Assembly: GCA_913058195.1 (NCBI GenBank)
Contig: CAJXPP010000011.1
Span: 1-21,819, forward strand
Reading direction: 5' to 3'
DNA length: 21,819 bases
Source of the DNA: an uncultured Gammaproteobacteria bacterium
GTDB lineage: Bacteria > Pseudomonadota > Gammaproteobacteria > Nitrosococcales > Methylophagaceae
Shown here in pieces: positions 1 through 7,490 of this stretch; position 1 is the stretch's first letter, and every line of letters starts with the position of its first letter. Under the pieces are notes generated by a model, which was not told where the DNA came from, did no database searches, and was given only the letters and a program-made list of their open reading frames with translations. The position numbers and the translations under genes are program-made.

Positions 1-48
1 TCTACACAGAGTAGATCGTCGGCAGCGTCAGATGTGTATAAGAGACAG
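1..48 (+). other. Nextera transposase adapter (non-genomic)
   Basis: The sequence has the layout of an Illumina Nextera i5-side adapter: the end of the P5 region (1-7), an 8-base block AGAGTAGA (8-15) that matches a standard i5 index, the read-1 primer part (16-29), and the 19-base mosaic end finishing with AGAGACAG at 48. It is library sequence, not biology. A reading frame opening at the ATG at 32 starts with the peptide MCIRDR, a well-known adapter artefact, so no start codon in this stretch should be used. Confidence 0.98.
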
Positions 49-652
49 GGATAAACCCGATGGCCTATATCTTATAAAACCTGAGCATGGTGCAGGATTT
101 GTTGCTGAATTAGCGATTGGGAAATTCCACGGAATCGGCCCGGTAACAGAGAAAAAGATGAATAATCTAGGTATTTTTACCGGTCAAAACCTACGCACTT
201 GGGCAGAGTTAGACTTAATAGAACAGTTTGGTAAGTCAGGTCGTTATTATTATTCAATTGCCAGGGGTATTGATGAGCGACCGGTGCAAAGTACTCGTGA
301 GCGTAAATCATTAGGAAAAGAAACTACATTTTCACAAGATATACTTAATGATTCGGACTTGTTAGCAAGTTTAACTAGCTTAGCTGAATTAGTTTTTACA
401 CGTTTGGACAAGGAACAATTACAACCGACAACACTGACTATTAAAGTGAAATATGCCAATTTTGAACAGGTAACACGGTCTATAACACGCGACCATATTA
501 TCGATATGATTGAGGCAAAAAGTTTATTAGTTGAATTATTATCTAGAACAGATGCTGGAAAGAAAGCTGTAAGGTTAGTTGGATTGACTGCGAGTGGTTT
601 TGTGAGAGAAGCTGCTGAGCAAGATCAGCAGCTTCTTTTTAATTTAGATTAA
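49..652 (+). CDS. dinB: DNA polymerase IV, C-terminal part (5'-truncated by contig end)
   Basis: Y-family translesion polymerase that copies past damaged bases. About 200 residues remain of a protein usually near 350; the N-terminal palm with the catalytic carboxylates is lost at the adapter junction, and the true frame begins at the GAT at 50. The remaining part shows the helix-hairpin-helix/thumb stretch (FHGIGPVTEKKM, followed by LGIFT), the conserved FGKSGRYYY...ARGIDERPV block, the RKSLGKE motif that opens the little-finger domain, and the closing VRLVGL strand. The last residues (QLLFNLD) resemble a beta-clamp-binding tail of the QxxLxLF type, as known for Pol IV. The end of the gene doubles as a terminator hairpin. 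The next gene is convergent, 9 bases away. Confidence 0.93.
608..640 (+). terminator. Rho-independent terminator inside the 3' end of dinB
   Basis: A perfect 11-bp inverted repeat (608-618 GAAGCTGCTGA with 625-635 TCAGCAGCTTC, 6-base loop) is followed directly by TTTTT (636-640). It lies wholly within the last 15 codons of dinB, which it must encode as well. The T-run is only on the + side, so it serves dinB rather than the convergent kinase gene. Confidence 0.82.
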
Positions 653-661
653 TGTGTAAAC

Positions 662-1594
662 TTATAATTTTTGACCAAAGTTAGCTTCATAACGTACCGC
701 AAACTCATCCATGGTGAAATGATGGTTTTGTGTGCCATGGTTTTCGATTTTTATAGCACCTAAAAGAGAGGCTATACGGCCTGTTGTTTGCCAATCTTTA
801 CCATGGCTAATGCCGTAAAGTAAGCCAGCGCGATATGAATCACCACAGCCTGTTGGATCAGATAATTGTTCTGCTTTAGCACATGGAATATCAATGCGTT
901 TGCCATCGGTATAAATATGAGAACCTTCTCCACCTCGTGTAATAATTAAAGCGTCAACATATTCGGCAATCTCATTTGGAGATAAGCCAGTACGATCTTG
1001 GAATAACTGTGCTTCATAATCATTTAGTGCGATATATGTGGCCTGTTTGGCAAATTTAACTAAATCGTCTCCGTCAAACATTGGAAGCCCTTGGCCTGGA
1101 TCAAAAATAAATGGGATACCAGCTTCATGAAGTTGTTGAGCATGTTGAATCATGCCATCGCGACCATCGGGGGCTACAATGGCAAGTGATATATCTTTTG
1201 CTTCACTAATAGCTGTTTCATGAGAAAAGTTCATTGCACCGGGGTGAAAAGCAGTGATTTGGTTGTCATCCATATCTGTCGTGATGAATGCTTGGGCTGT
1301 ATAACTACCTTCTTTAACATGCACGTGACGACGGTTAATTTTATGTTTATCCATCCATGTTGCATAGCTTGTGAAATCACTGCCTACCGTGCCCATTGGA
1401 ATAGGTGTGTCGCCTAGTAGTTTTAAGTTATAGGCGATATTACCAGCACAACCACCAAACTCACGACGAAGCTCTGGCACTAAAAAAGCAACATTTAACA
1501 TATGCACTTTATCTGGCAGAATGTGATTTTTAAATTGGTCTGGAAAAACCATAATTGTATCGTAAGCAAAAGAGCCACAGATTAATGCTGACAT
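662..1594 (-). CDS. PfkB-family carbohydrate/nucleoside kinase
   Basis: Ribokinase-like (PfkB) sugar or nucleoside kinase of 310 residues, a normal length. Near the N-terminus is the glycine-rich substrate-binding signature (FGGCAGNIAYNL), and near residue 250 the second PfkB signature DPTGCGDSYRAGLL, whose GCGD is a variant of the usual GAGD; the Asp is the predicted catalytic base. Adenosine kinase-like proteins of this shape are common in gammaproteobacteria next to rnd, but the substrate (adenosine, ribose or other sugar) cannot be read from the sequence. I prefer the ATG at 1594 over the GTG at 1597: an AAGGA lies 8 bases before it, inside the end of rnd. The start is 4 bases after the rnd stop, so the two genes are likely co-transcribed and translationally coupled. 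Confidence 0.85.
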   Translation of the reverse strand: MSALICGSFAYDTIMVFPDQFKNHILPDKVHMLNVAFLVPELRREFGGCAGNIAYNLKLLGDTPIPMGTVGSDFTSYATWMDKHKINRRHVHVKEGSYTAQAFITTDMDDNQITAFHPGAMNFSHETAISEAKDISLAIVAPDGRDGMIQHAQQLHEAGIPFIFDPGQGLPMFDGDDLVKFAKQATYIALNDYEAQLFQDRTGLSPNEIAEYVDALIITRGGEGSHIYTDGKRIDIPCAKAEQLSDPTGCGDSYRAGLLYGISHGKDWQTTGRIASLLGAIKIENHGTQNHHFTMDEFAVRYEANFGQKL

Positions 1595-1598
1595 CACG

Positions 1599-2744
1599 TT
1601 ATCCTTGAGTTGTTAATTGAATTGAGTTTGCAGTAATTGAAAGTTTACCCTCAATAAATGCTTTTAAGTGATGGCCGACAATTTCATTACGCCAGCCTTG
1701 TAATAGCGGTAAATCTGTTTCACCGCCGACCATGCGCTCAATCTCTTTGCGAGAGGCTACCGCAACAGGTGAAATAGATTGTTCATCACAATATTTTCGT
1801 AACAGCGCCATAAGAGCATCAACGATAGCATTTTGCTGCTGGCTTAATGGCTGCGTTTTCTTAACAATTGGCCACTGATCTTTAGGCACTGCTTTAGCTA
1901 GTTTTATTTCTTCTAGTAAAATATCACCATGGCGTTTAATTGTGCTTGCTTCAAGGCTACGAATCATATCGAATTTATCGCTAGTCTCAGGTGCTAATTT
2001 TGCAAGATCAAGTAAAACATCATCTTTCAAAATCCAACGACGCGGGCGGTTAGAAGAAATTGCACGTTGTTCACGCCAGGCTGATAGACGTTGTAAAATT
2101 GCTAATTGAACGCCTTTTAAACGGCCAAAGCCTTTTACTTTTCGCCACATGACACTAGGGTCAACTTGATAAGTATCAGGATTGGTTAAAACTGCAAAGT
2201 CTTCGTCAAGCCAGTGAGTACGGCCTTTTTCTTCTAATTGTAGTTTGAGTAATTTATAGACATCACGTAAGTAGCGAACATCATCAGCGGCATAGTCAAT
2301 TTGCCCTGGATCAAGTGGACGTTTAGTCCAGTCAGTTCGTGAGTGGGCTTTGTCTAGGTTTACTTGTATACATTGTTGAACAAGATTTCCATAACCTACT
2401 TGTTCACCATAACCTAATACGGTTGCAGCGATTTGAGTATCAAATACATTGCTTGGTGCTGCACCGCGAAGCATATAAAATAATTCTAAATCTTGGCGAG
2501 CAGCATGAAATACCACGGTAATATCTGGGTTATAGATTAAGTCCAGAATTGGCTTTAGGTCTGACAACACTAGTGGATCAATACAGGCAATATGGTCATC
2601 AGTAGCAACTTGGATCAAACATAGCTGAGGAGAATAAGTTTTTTCACGTAAGAATTCAGTATCGACCGTCATCCAGGGACTAGTAGATATTTTCTGGCAG
2701 AAAGTGGCGAGTGCTGCTTCTGTATCGATGTATTCAACGGTCAT
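1599..2744 (-). CDS. rnd: Ribonuclease D
   Basis: 3'-to-5' exoribonuclease that trims tRNA precursors and other structured RNAs. The DEDDy exonuclease residues are all present: D28 and E30 in the DTEF motif, D85 in HAARQDLELF, and Y151/D155 in YAADD. An HRDC domain follows (about residues 205-285, with FGRLKGVQLAILQRLSAWRE), then a second HRDC-like C-terminal part. At 381 residues it matches the family (about 375). A TATACT on the minus strand near 2782-2787 could be its -10 element. It is the first gene of a two-gene unit with the PfkB kinase. Confidence 0.95.
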   Translation of the reverse strand: MTVEYIDTEAALATFCQKISTSPWMTVDTEFLREKTYSPQLCLIQVATDDHIACIDPLVLSDLKPILDLIYNPDITVVFHAARQDLELFYMLRGAAPSNVFDTQIAATVLGYGEQVGYGNLVQQCIQVNLDKAHSRTDWTKRPLDPGQIDYAADDVRYLRDVYKLLKLQLEEKGRTHWLDEDFAVLTNPDTYQVDPSVMWRKVKGFGRLKGVQLAILQRLSAWREQRAISSNRPRRWILKDDVLLDLAKLAPETSDKFDMIRSLEASTIKRHGDILLEEIKLAKAVPKDQWPIVKKTQPLSQQQNAIVDALMALLRKYCDEQSISPVAVASRKEIERMVGGETDLPLLQGWRNEIVGHHLKAFIEGKLSITANSIQLTTQG

Positions 2745-2790
2745 AGTGTGATGTCATTAAGTTATAGTCTAAAGGAGATAGTATAGCGGC

Positions 2791-3030
2791 TTATAGGGGT
2801 ATGAGTTTCGATTCTATGTCAGACAGTTCAAATGGCCAGCCTAGTTCGCTTCCATCAGGAAATTTTATAACGGGAATACGAATACCATAACGCCCGACCA
2901 AATCATCATCGTCACCAATTTCAGTATGCTTAATTGATAAGTCATAATTAGCTTGAGCTAAGCTAAGTATGTCCTCAGCGAGTTCGCATAGGTGACAACC
3001 TGCCGTAGTGTATAAGGTAAGGCTGATCAC
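2791..3030 (-). CDS. Glutaredoxin-like (DUF836) thiol protein
   Basis: A 79-residue thioredoxin-fold protein. The N-terminal strand is followed by a CxxC redox motif (C12-H-L-C15), and a cis-Pro type segment (RIPVIKF) comes after the central helix, as in DUF836/glutaredoxin-like proteins. Likely a cytoplasmic thiol-disulfide exchange protein; no substrate is known to me. The start is GTG, and its GTGA overlaps the TGA of moaB by 4 bases, which indicates translational coupling with moaB. There is no sign of an independent promoter. Confidence 0.85.
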   Translation of the reverse strand: MISLTLYTTAGCHLCELAEDILSLAQANYDLSIKHTEIGDDDDLVGRYGIRIPVIKFPDGSELGWPFELSDIESKLIPL

Positions 3031-3542
3031 TTTTCTAATAAACGAGGCATAAGGTCAACAAAGTTACAGGGACGATGACGTGCATCAAATTGTTGTTTGA
3101 GAATATCATCCCATGCTGTCTTACAGGCACCAGAAGAACCAGGAAGGCAAAAGATAAATGTACCATTTGCAACACCACCGATAGCACGTGATTGAATTGT
3201 AGAGGTTTTAATATCTTGGAATGAGATTTGACGAAACAATTCACCAAACCCTGCAATCTCTTTATCGAGTAATACTTCTACTGCTTCAGGCGTTCCATCA
3301 CGTCCAGTTAAACCGGTACCACCAGTTGTAATCACCGCTTGAATATCTGGGTTAGCAATCCAAGATGAGACGACGGCTCGAACTTGATAAATATCATCAA
3401 TAACAATTTTCTGGTCTGCGATGAGGTGATTTTCAGCCACAACACGCTCACGGAGAATTTTTCCTGAAGTATCGTTGTCTGAGGTACGCGTATCGGAAAT
3501 AGTGAGTAGTGCGATATTAATGGGAATGAAATCACGCTTCAT
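3027..3542 (-). CDS. moaB: Molybdenum cofactor biosynthesis protein B
   Basis: MoaB/MogA-family protein of 171 residues, the usual length for MoaB. The MPT-binding signature is clear: TTGGTGLTGRDGTPEA in the middle, and LPGSSGACKTAW near the C-terminus. The family takes part in molybdopterin handling in the cytoplasm (MogA and Cnx1G adenylylate MPT; the exact activity of MoaB varies by species). It is followed by a coupled glutaredoxin-like gene and is divergent from the OmpA-type lipoprotein gene. No other moa/moe genes are in the window. Confidence 0.92.
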   Translation of the reverse strand: MKRDFIPINIALLTISDTRTSDNDTSGKILRERVVAENHLIADQKIVIDDIYQVRAVVSSWIANPDIQAVITTGGTGLTGRDGTPEAVEVLLDKEIAGFGELFRQISFQDIKTSTIQSRAIGGVANGTFIFCLPGSSGACKTAWDDILKQQFDARHRPCNFVDLMPRLLEK

Positions 3543-3577
3543 ATTATTTAACTCTGTATGGATTAGTTGCTGAGCAG

Positions 3578-3583
3578 TATAAT
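3578..3583 (+). promoter_or_regulatory. Likely -10 element for the OmpA-type lipoprotein gene
   Basis: A perfect TATAAT stands 42 bases before the ATG of the lipoprotein gene in the 83-base gap shared with divergent moaB. No convincing -35 box is seen at 17 bp spacing, so the call rests on the -10 and position alone. Confidence 0.4.
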
Positions 3584-3625
3584 CTGACTACGGCGTACGG
3601 TCTATTCTTTCAAAGGTAACTGGAA

Positions 3626-4309
3626 ATGAAAAAATTAATTTTAATAGCTGCAATATCTGTGGCAATAGCAGGTTGTGCTGCAAATGATCCTAATCAAAAA
3701 GCAAAAACAGGCGCGGCAGTCGGCGCAATTGTAGGTGCTGTTTTAGGTCATTCAATCGAAAATGATAAGGGCGGATTAATCATTGGTACAGCAGTAGGTG
3801 CAATGGCTGGTGCAGGAATTGGTCATTATATGGATAATCAGCAGAAAGAAATGGAAGATGCTTTAGCAGCTGAACAAGCGAACCATAATATTGAAGTTCA
3901 ACGCTTAAAAGATGAAACATTAAAAATTGATATTGCGAGTGAAATCTCATTTGATTTTGGTAGTGCAGCTCTTAAATCTGCGTTTATGCCTACCTTGGAA
4001 AAGGTAGCTGGAATTTTAAATCGTTATCCTCAAACAATCATTCATGTTGTTGGGCATACTGATAGTGTTGGTTCTGAAAGCTATAATATGGAACTATCAC
4101 GTATGCGGGCTCAGTCGGTTGTCGATTATTTTGCATCACAAGGCATTATTCAAAGTCGTCTTCAGACAGTAGGGCGCGGAGAAGTAGAACCAAGAGCAAC
4201 TAACGAGACTGAAGCAGGTCGCCAATTAAATCGTCGAGTAGAAATATATGTCAAACCCGTCATCGAAGGACAAGAATCAGAAGCATACGAAACGCCGCAG
4301 GGCTACTAA
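3626..4309 (+). CDS. OmpA-family lipoprotein with glycine-zipper (YiaD-like)
   Basis: Outer-membrane, peptidoglycan-anchoring type lipoprotein of 227 residues. A lipoprotein signal peptide ends in the lipobox IAGC (C17). A glycine-zipper segment follows (about 29-67, repeated GAxxGAxxG spacing), then a short helical linker, then an OmpA-like C-terminal domain (about 105-213) with the signature VVGHTDSVGSESYNMELSRMRA and the conserved NRRVEIYV end. This domain architecture is that of YiaD and relatives, which are thought to bind the cell wall noncovalently. Its last 62 bases overlap the start of rlmB in another frame. Confidence 0.9.
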   Translation: MKKLILIAAISVAIAGCAANDPNQKAKTGAAVGAIVGAVLGHSIENDKGGLIIGTAVGAMAGAGIGHYMDNQQKEMEDALAAEQANHNIEVQRLKDETLKIDIASEISFDFGSAALKSAFMPTLEKVAGILNRYPQTIIHVVGHTDSVGSESYNMELSRMRAQSVVDYFASQGIIQSRLQTVGRGEVEPRATNETEAGRQLNRRVEIYVKPVIEGQESEAYETPQGY

Positions 4310-5069
4310 GTCAGAAGCGAGTAGTTCGACGGGAAGTGACCTTGTTTATGGTTTGCATGCCATTCAAGCCGCTCTGGAGTTGCCAGAAACACGGGTAACA
4401 GAAATCTGGGTATCTGATGAACGACTTGATAGTCGCATTGATGACATTATTGATGCGGCACAAAAGCATGGTATTCGGCCGCATAAAGTGCCGCGAGAAG
4501 AACTAGATGAAATGGCGCCAAATGCGCGGCATCAAGGGGGGATAGCTAAATGTCGCCCCCTTGGTAACTTAGATGAAACAGATTTGTTTAAGTTATTGGA
4601 TGGGCTAAATGAAGCGCCATTTTTATTAATCTTAGATTGTGTACAAGATCCTCATAACTTAGGTGCTTGCATGCGAAGTGCTGAAGCTGCTGGAGCACAT
4701 GCTGTTATTGCACCGAAAGATCGTGCCTCAGCCTTAACAAGTACTGCGTTAAAAGTATCAAGTGGTGCAGCTGAACGTTTACCGTTTATTCAAGTCACTA
4801 ATCTAGCGCGCGTTTTGCGCGAATTGCAACAGCAAGGTGTTTGGATTGTGGGTACTTCAGGTGACTGTGAAACAACACTTTTTGAGGCTGATCTGAAAGG
4901 GCCTTTAGCGGTTGTATTGGGTGCAGAAGGAAGAGGGATCCGCCGTTTGACTCGTGATAACTGCGATCAAGTGATGTACATACCAATGAAAGGTGGTGCA
5001 GAAAGTCTGAATGTTTCAGTCGCTGCAGGGGTGTGTCTATTTGAGGCTTCAAGACAACGTAACTTGTGA
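4248..5069 (+). CDS. rlmB: 23S rRNA (guanosine-2'-O-)-methyltransferase RlmB
   Basis: SPOUT-class methyltransferase that 2'-O-methylates G2251 (E. coli numbering) in the peptidyl-transferase P loop. The substrate-binding N-terminal domain starts at DLVYGLHAIQAAL (about residue 31), which is where the E. coli protein begins. The three SPOU motifs follow: LDCVQDPHNLGACMRSAEA, VLGAEGRGIRRLT and IPMKGGAESLNVSVA. The ATG at 4248 adds about 30 mostly basic/polar residues. No other ATG or GTG occurs in frame before the conserved domain, so a 62-base overlap with the upstream lipoprotein gene appears real unless a rarer codon is used. A ribosome-binding site at 4248 is weak. Confidence 0.92.
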   Translation: MSNPSSKDKNQKHTKRRRATKSEASSSTGSDLVYGLHAIQAALELPETRVTEIWVSDERLDSRIDDIIDAAQKHGIRPHKVPREELDEMAPNARHQGGIAKCRPLGNLDETDLFKLLDGLNEAPFLLILDCVQDPHNLGACMRSAEAAGAHAVIAPKDRASALTSTALKVSSGAAERLPFIQVTNLARVLRELQQQGVWIVGTSGDCETTLFEADLKGPLAVVLGAEGRGIRRLTRDNCDQVMYIPMKGGAESLNVSVAAGVCLFEASRQRNL

Positions 5070-5093
5070 TTATATGGTGAAATAAAGTAAAAT
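5064..5093 (+). promoter_or_regulatory. Possible sigma-70 promoter for the rpsF operon
   Basis: TTGTGA (5064-5069, overlapping the rlmB stop) and TAAAAT (5088-5093) are spaced by 18 bases. Transcription would start near 5100 and give a leader of about 75 bases that contains the hairpin at 5127-5168. Matches to consensus are 4/6 and 5/6; no further support is visible. Confidence 0.4.
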
Positions 5094-5126
5094 TATCGAT
5101 TGCTTTCGGCTTAGACTGAAGCAAAA

Positions 5127-5168
5127 CTCCTTGCCTCATTTCGATGGGGCTGTATAAACCGTGAGGAG
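5127..5168 (+). promoter_or_regulatory. Putative S6:S18 ribosomal-protein leader (autoregulatory mRNA element)
   Basis: Two nested helices lie right before rpsF: an outer stem CTCCT (5127-5131) / AGGAG (5164-5168), and an inner stem CCTCAT-TTCG-ATGGGG (5134-5149). On the 3' side between them is an unpaired stretch ending in ACCG. A hairpin with a bulged CCG triplet just ahead of rpsF is the known binding site of the S6:S18 complex, which represses its own mRNA. The AGGAG strand is also the rpsF ribosome-binding site, so closing the outer helix would hide it. The match is by eye to the described motif, not a covariance search. Confidence 0.65.
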
Positions 5169-5174
5169 CTCTAA

Positions 5175-5525
5175 ATGAGACATTACGAAATCGTGTTTTT
5201 GGTCCACCCTGACCAAAGCGAGCAAGTGCCTGCAATGATTGAAAAATATCAGCAGACATTAACTAGCAATGGTGGAATTATTCACCGTCTAGAAGACTGG
5301 GGTCGCCGTCAATTGGCTTACCCAATCAATAAAATCCACAAAGCACACTATATCTTAATGAACGTTGAATGTGACGTTGCTGAGTTAGATGAAGTTACAA
5401 CTGCTTTCCGTTTCAATGATGCTGTTATCCGTAACTTAGTTGTTACTGCAGATGGCGCAGTCACTGAACCTTCACCAATGATGCGCAAAGACGAAGATGA
5501 AAAACCTCGTCGTCGTGACGCTTAA
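5175..5525 (+). CDS. rpsF: 30S ribosomal protein S6
   Basis: S6 binds 16S rRNA in the platform together with S18. The 116-residue protein starts with the family-typical MRHYEIVFLVHPDQSEQVPAM and carries the conserved GRRQLAYPINK and HYILMNVE strands. After the ordered domain (about 95 residues) there is a charged C-terminal tail rich in E, D, K and R (MMRKDEDEKPRRRDA), as in many proteobacterial S6. The start has a strong GAGGAG ribosome-binding site 6-7 bases upstream that sits in the leader hairpin. First gene of rpsF-rpsR-DUF2232-rplI; priB, present at this place in E. coli, is absent. Confidence 0.98.
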   Translation: MRHYEIVFLVHPDQSEQVPAMIEKYQQTLTSNGGIIHRLEDWGRRQLAYPINKIHKAHYILMNVECDVAELDEVTTAFRFNDAVIRNLVVTADGAVTEPSPMMRKDEDEKPRRRDA

Positions 5526-5543
5526 TAACCTAGGAGCATAATT

Positions 5544-5771
5544 ATGGCACGTTTTTTTAGACGTAGAAAATTTTGTCGCTTCACAGCAGAAAATGTTAAG
5601 CAGATTGATTATAAAGATGTAACTTTGTTAAAAAACTACATCACAGAAACAGGAAAAATTGTTCCTAGCCGTATCACTGGTACTAAAGCGCGTTACCAAC
5701 GTCAGCTTTCTACATGTGTGAAACGTGCGCGTTTCTTAGCGCTAATTCCTTATTGCGATATGCATAAATAA
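5544..5771 (+). CDS. rpsR: 30S ribosomal protein S18
   Basis: A 75-residue S18, full length for the family, with the typical N-terminus (MARFFRRRKFCRF), the central YKDVTLLKNYITETGKIVPSRITGT block and the RQLSTCVKRARFLALIPYC ending. It partners with S6 on the 30S platform. It lies 18 bases downstream of rpsF with an AGGAG ribosome-binding site, so it belongs to the same transcript. Confidence 0.98.
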   Translation: MARFFRRRKFCRFTAENVKQIDYKDVTLLKNYITETGKIVPSRITGTKARYQRQLSTCVKRARFLALIPYCDMHK

Positions 5772-5821
5772 GGGATGATGTTGTCATTCAAAACATCAAA
5801 TAAAACTAGGGCGTAAAGAGT

Positions 5822-6739
5822 ATGCTGCGAAGTATTGCAGTATTTGCAATGCAAGGGCGATGGCAGTCTGCCATAACCACTGCATTCTTATCACTTGGCG
5901 CTTTATTATTTCCACCACTTAGCTATTTAGCAAGTGGAGTCATTGCCCTTTCTACTTTGCGTATGGGGCCAAAAGAAGGAGCTATAGTTGTTGTAGCAGT
6001 CACGTTAATATTTAGTTTATTAGCGGGATTAATGCTAAAGCAGTTTTATATCTCTGGATTGTTTTTGTTATCAAGCTGGTTGCCGGTTTTTGGCATTAGC
6101 TTGGTATTAGGTTATACCCGATCCTTAGCCGCTGGTTTATTGGCAGCAACAGGATTAGGCATGGTGTTAGTTTTAGGCGCTCATATAGTAGTGGCTGACC
6201 TTTCATTATGGTGGCAACAAATGATTGAGCCATTTATGGCAACGGTAGTTGAACAGCCAGGTTGGCAGTTTAATCAATCGGAAACACAATCATTAATATT
6301 GAATCTGTCAGAAATTATGACAGGGTTAATTGCTGCGGGATTTAGTCTTAATATAATGCTGGGCTTATTAATAGGTCGAGCATGGCAAGCTAAATTGTAT
6401 AATCCAGGTGGTTTTTCTAGTGAGTTTTATCAACTTACATTAGGTAGGCCTGCCGCAATACTCACCATGGTTTTCATGGTAATAACGGTATCGCCACTAG
6501 GTGAGACGTTCGGAGTGTTAAAGGATTGTTTACCCGTTATGCTAGCGGTATTTGCCTTGCAAGGTTTGGCTGTTGTTCACGCAATTGTCAAGCAACAACA
6601 AAAACATAAATTTTGGATAATAGCAGTTTATGTATTGCTATTTATAGTGATGCCTCAAATGTTGGCATTACTTGCAATGATAGGTGTTTTGGAACAATGG
6701 TTTAATTTTCGCCGACGTTTGAATAAACAAGGCGAGTGA
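5822..6739 (+). CDS. DUF2232 (YybS-like) integral membrane protein
   Basis: A 305-residue polytopic membrane protein with roughly eight hydrophobic stretches spread over the whole length (for example near residues 15-45, 55-80, 85-130, 160-185, 200-250 and 260-290) and short basic loops. A gene of this kind between rpsR and rplI is a standard arrangement in many gammaproteobacteria, and the family (DUF2232, related to Bacillus YybS) has no established biochemical function that I know of. An AAAGAG precedes the ATG. Position within a ribosomal protein operon shows co-expression but not a ribosomal role. Confidence 0.8.
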   Translation: MLRSIAVFAMQGRWQSAITTAFLSLGALLFPPLSYLASGVIALSTLRMGPKEGAIVVVAVTLIFSLLAGLMLKQFYISGLFLLSSWLPVFGISLVLGYTRSLAAGLLAATGLGMVLVLGAHIVVADLSLWWQQMIEPFMATVVEQPGWQFNQSETQSLILNLSEIMTGLIAAGFSLNIMLGLLIGRAWQAKLYNPGGFSSEFYQLTLGRPAAILTMVFMVITVSPLGETFGVLKDCLPVMLAVFALQGLAVVHAIVKQQQKHKFWIIAVYVLLFIVMPQMLALLAMIGVLEQWFNFRRRLNKQGE

Positions 6740-6779
6740 CTTTAAAGAGCAGTGTTTCACTGCGAATGAGGGTAAAACG

Positions 6780-7328
6780 ATGCAAGTAATTTTGCTAGAA
6801 AAAATGCAGAAGCTTGGTAATCTTGGCGATGAAGTAGCTGTTAAAGCTGGCTTCGGTCGTAATTTCCTAGTACCAAATGGAAAAGCATTACCAGCGAATA
6901 ATCGTAACAGAGAAGTGTTTGAATCACGTCGTGCTGAATTAGAAGCTGCGGCTGCTAAGTTACAAGCAGTGGCGGAACAACGTAAAGTCAAATTGGTTGC
7001 AGCTGGTGATGTCAACATCATGGCTAATGCTGGTATTGAAGGTAAGTTGTTTGGTTCAATTGGCGCAAATGATATTACTGATGCATTAAATGCAGCAGGC
7101 GCTGATATTGAGCGTAGTGAAGTACGTCTTCCAGAAGGCGCATTACGTCATACAGGCGAATACAATATCGATATTCAATTGCACTCAGATGTTATTGTTA
7201 CAGTAAATGTAAACATTACTTCTGAAGCGCAATTAGCAGCACAAGCTGAAGCGGCTGAAGCTGACAAAGCAAGAGCAAAAGCGTTAGAAGAAGCTGAAGC
7301 TATTGCAAAAGAACAAGAAGACGAGTAA
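6780..7328 (+). CDS. rplI: 50S ribosomal protein L9 with extended acidic C-terminus
   Basis: L9 spans from the L1-stalk base of the 50S subunit and helps keep the reading frame. The N-terminal domain is canonical (MQVILLEKMQKLGNLGDEVAVKAGFGRNFLVP), followed by the long connecting helix (about residues 41-75) and the C-terminal RNA-binding domain (to about residue 148). The protein then continues for about 34 residues of Ala/Glu/Lys-rich helix (AQLAAQAEAAEADKARAKAL...), so it has 182 residues against the usual 148-150. The stop is followed within 12 bases by a strong terminator, so the extension is genuine in this sequence and not a missed stop. Confidence 0.95.
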   Translation: MQVILLEKMQKLGNLGDEVAVKAGFGRNFLVPNGKALPANNRNREVFESRRAELEAAAAKLQAVAEQRKVKLVAAGDVNIMANAGIEGKLFGSIGANDITDALNAAGADIERSEVRLPEGALRHTGEYNIDIQLHSDVIVTVNVNITSEAQLAAQAEAAEADKARAKALEEAEAIAKEQEDE

Positions 7329-7339
7329 AAATTGAATTG

Positions 7340-7370
7340 AATGAGACTACGCATTAGCGTGGTCTCATTT
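7340..7370 (+). terminator. Terminator after rplI (13-bp hairpin)
   Basis: Stem 7340-7352 (AATGAGACTACGC) pairs with 7357-7369 around an ATTA loop, with one G-T wobble. The T-tract is short (ATTTG), so efficiency may be moderate. A second hairpin follows about 25 bases later. Confidence 0.75.
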
Positions 7371-7395
7371 GTTCTATTAAAGAATATTTAAATGT

Positions 7396-7417
7396 AGCCA
7401 CGTAAGTGGTTATTTTT
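7396..7417 (+). terminator. Second terminator hairpin between rplI and dnaB
   Basis: Stem AGCCAC (7396-7401) / GTGGTT (7406-7411) with loop GTAA, followed by ATTTTTG. The short stem but clean T-run suggest a tandem back-up to the hairpin at 7340. Confidence 0.6.
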
Positions 7418-7490
7418 GTCTCTAGTCATAATAAACTTTAATTATGCACTTAAAAATATTAAGTGATGATTAAAGTGATAACGCTTTAGG

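Noticed and set aside
32..49. ATG at 32 as the start of the first gene
   Set aside because: It lies in the adapter; the encoded MCIRDR is a known adapter peptide.
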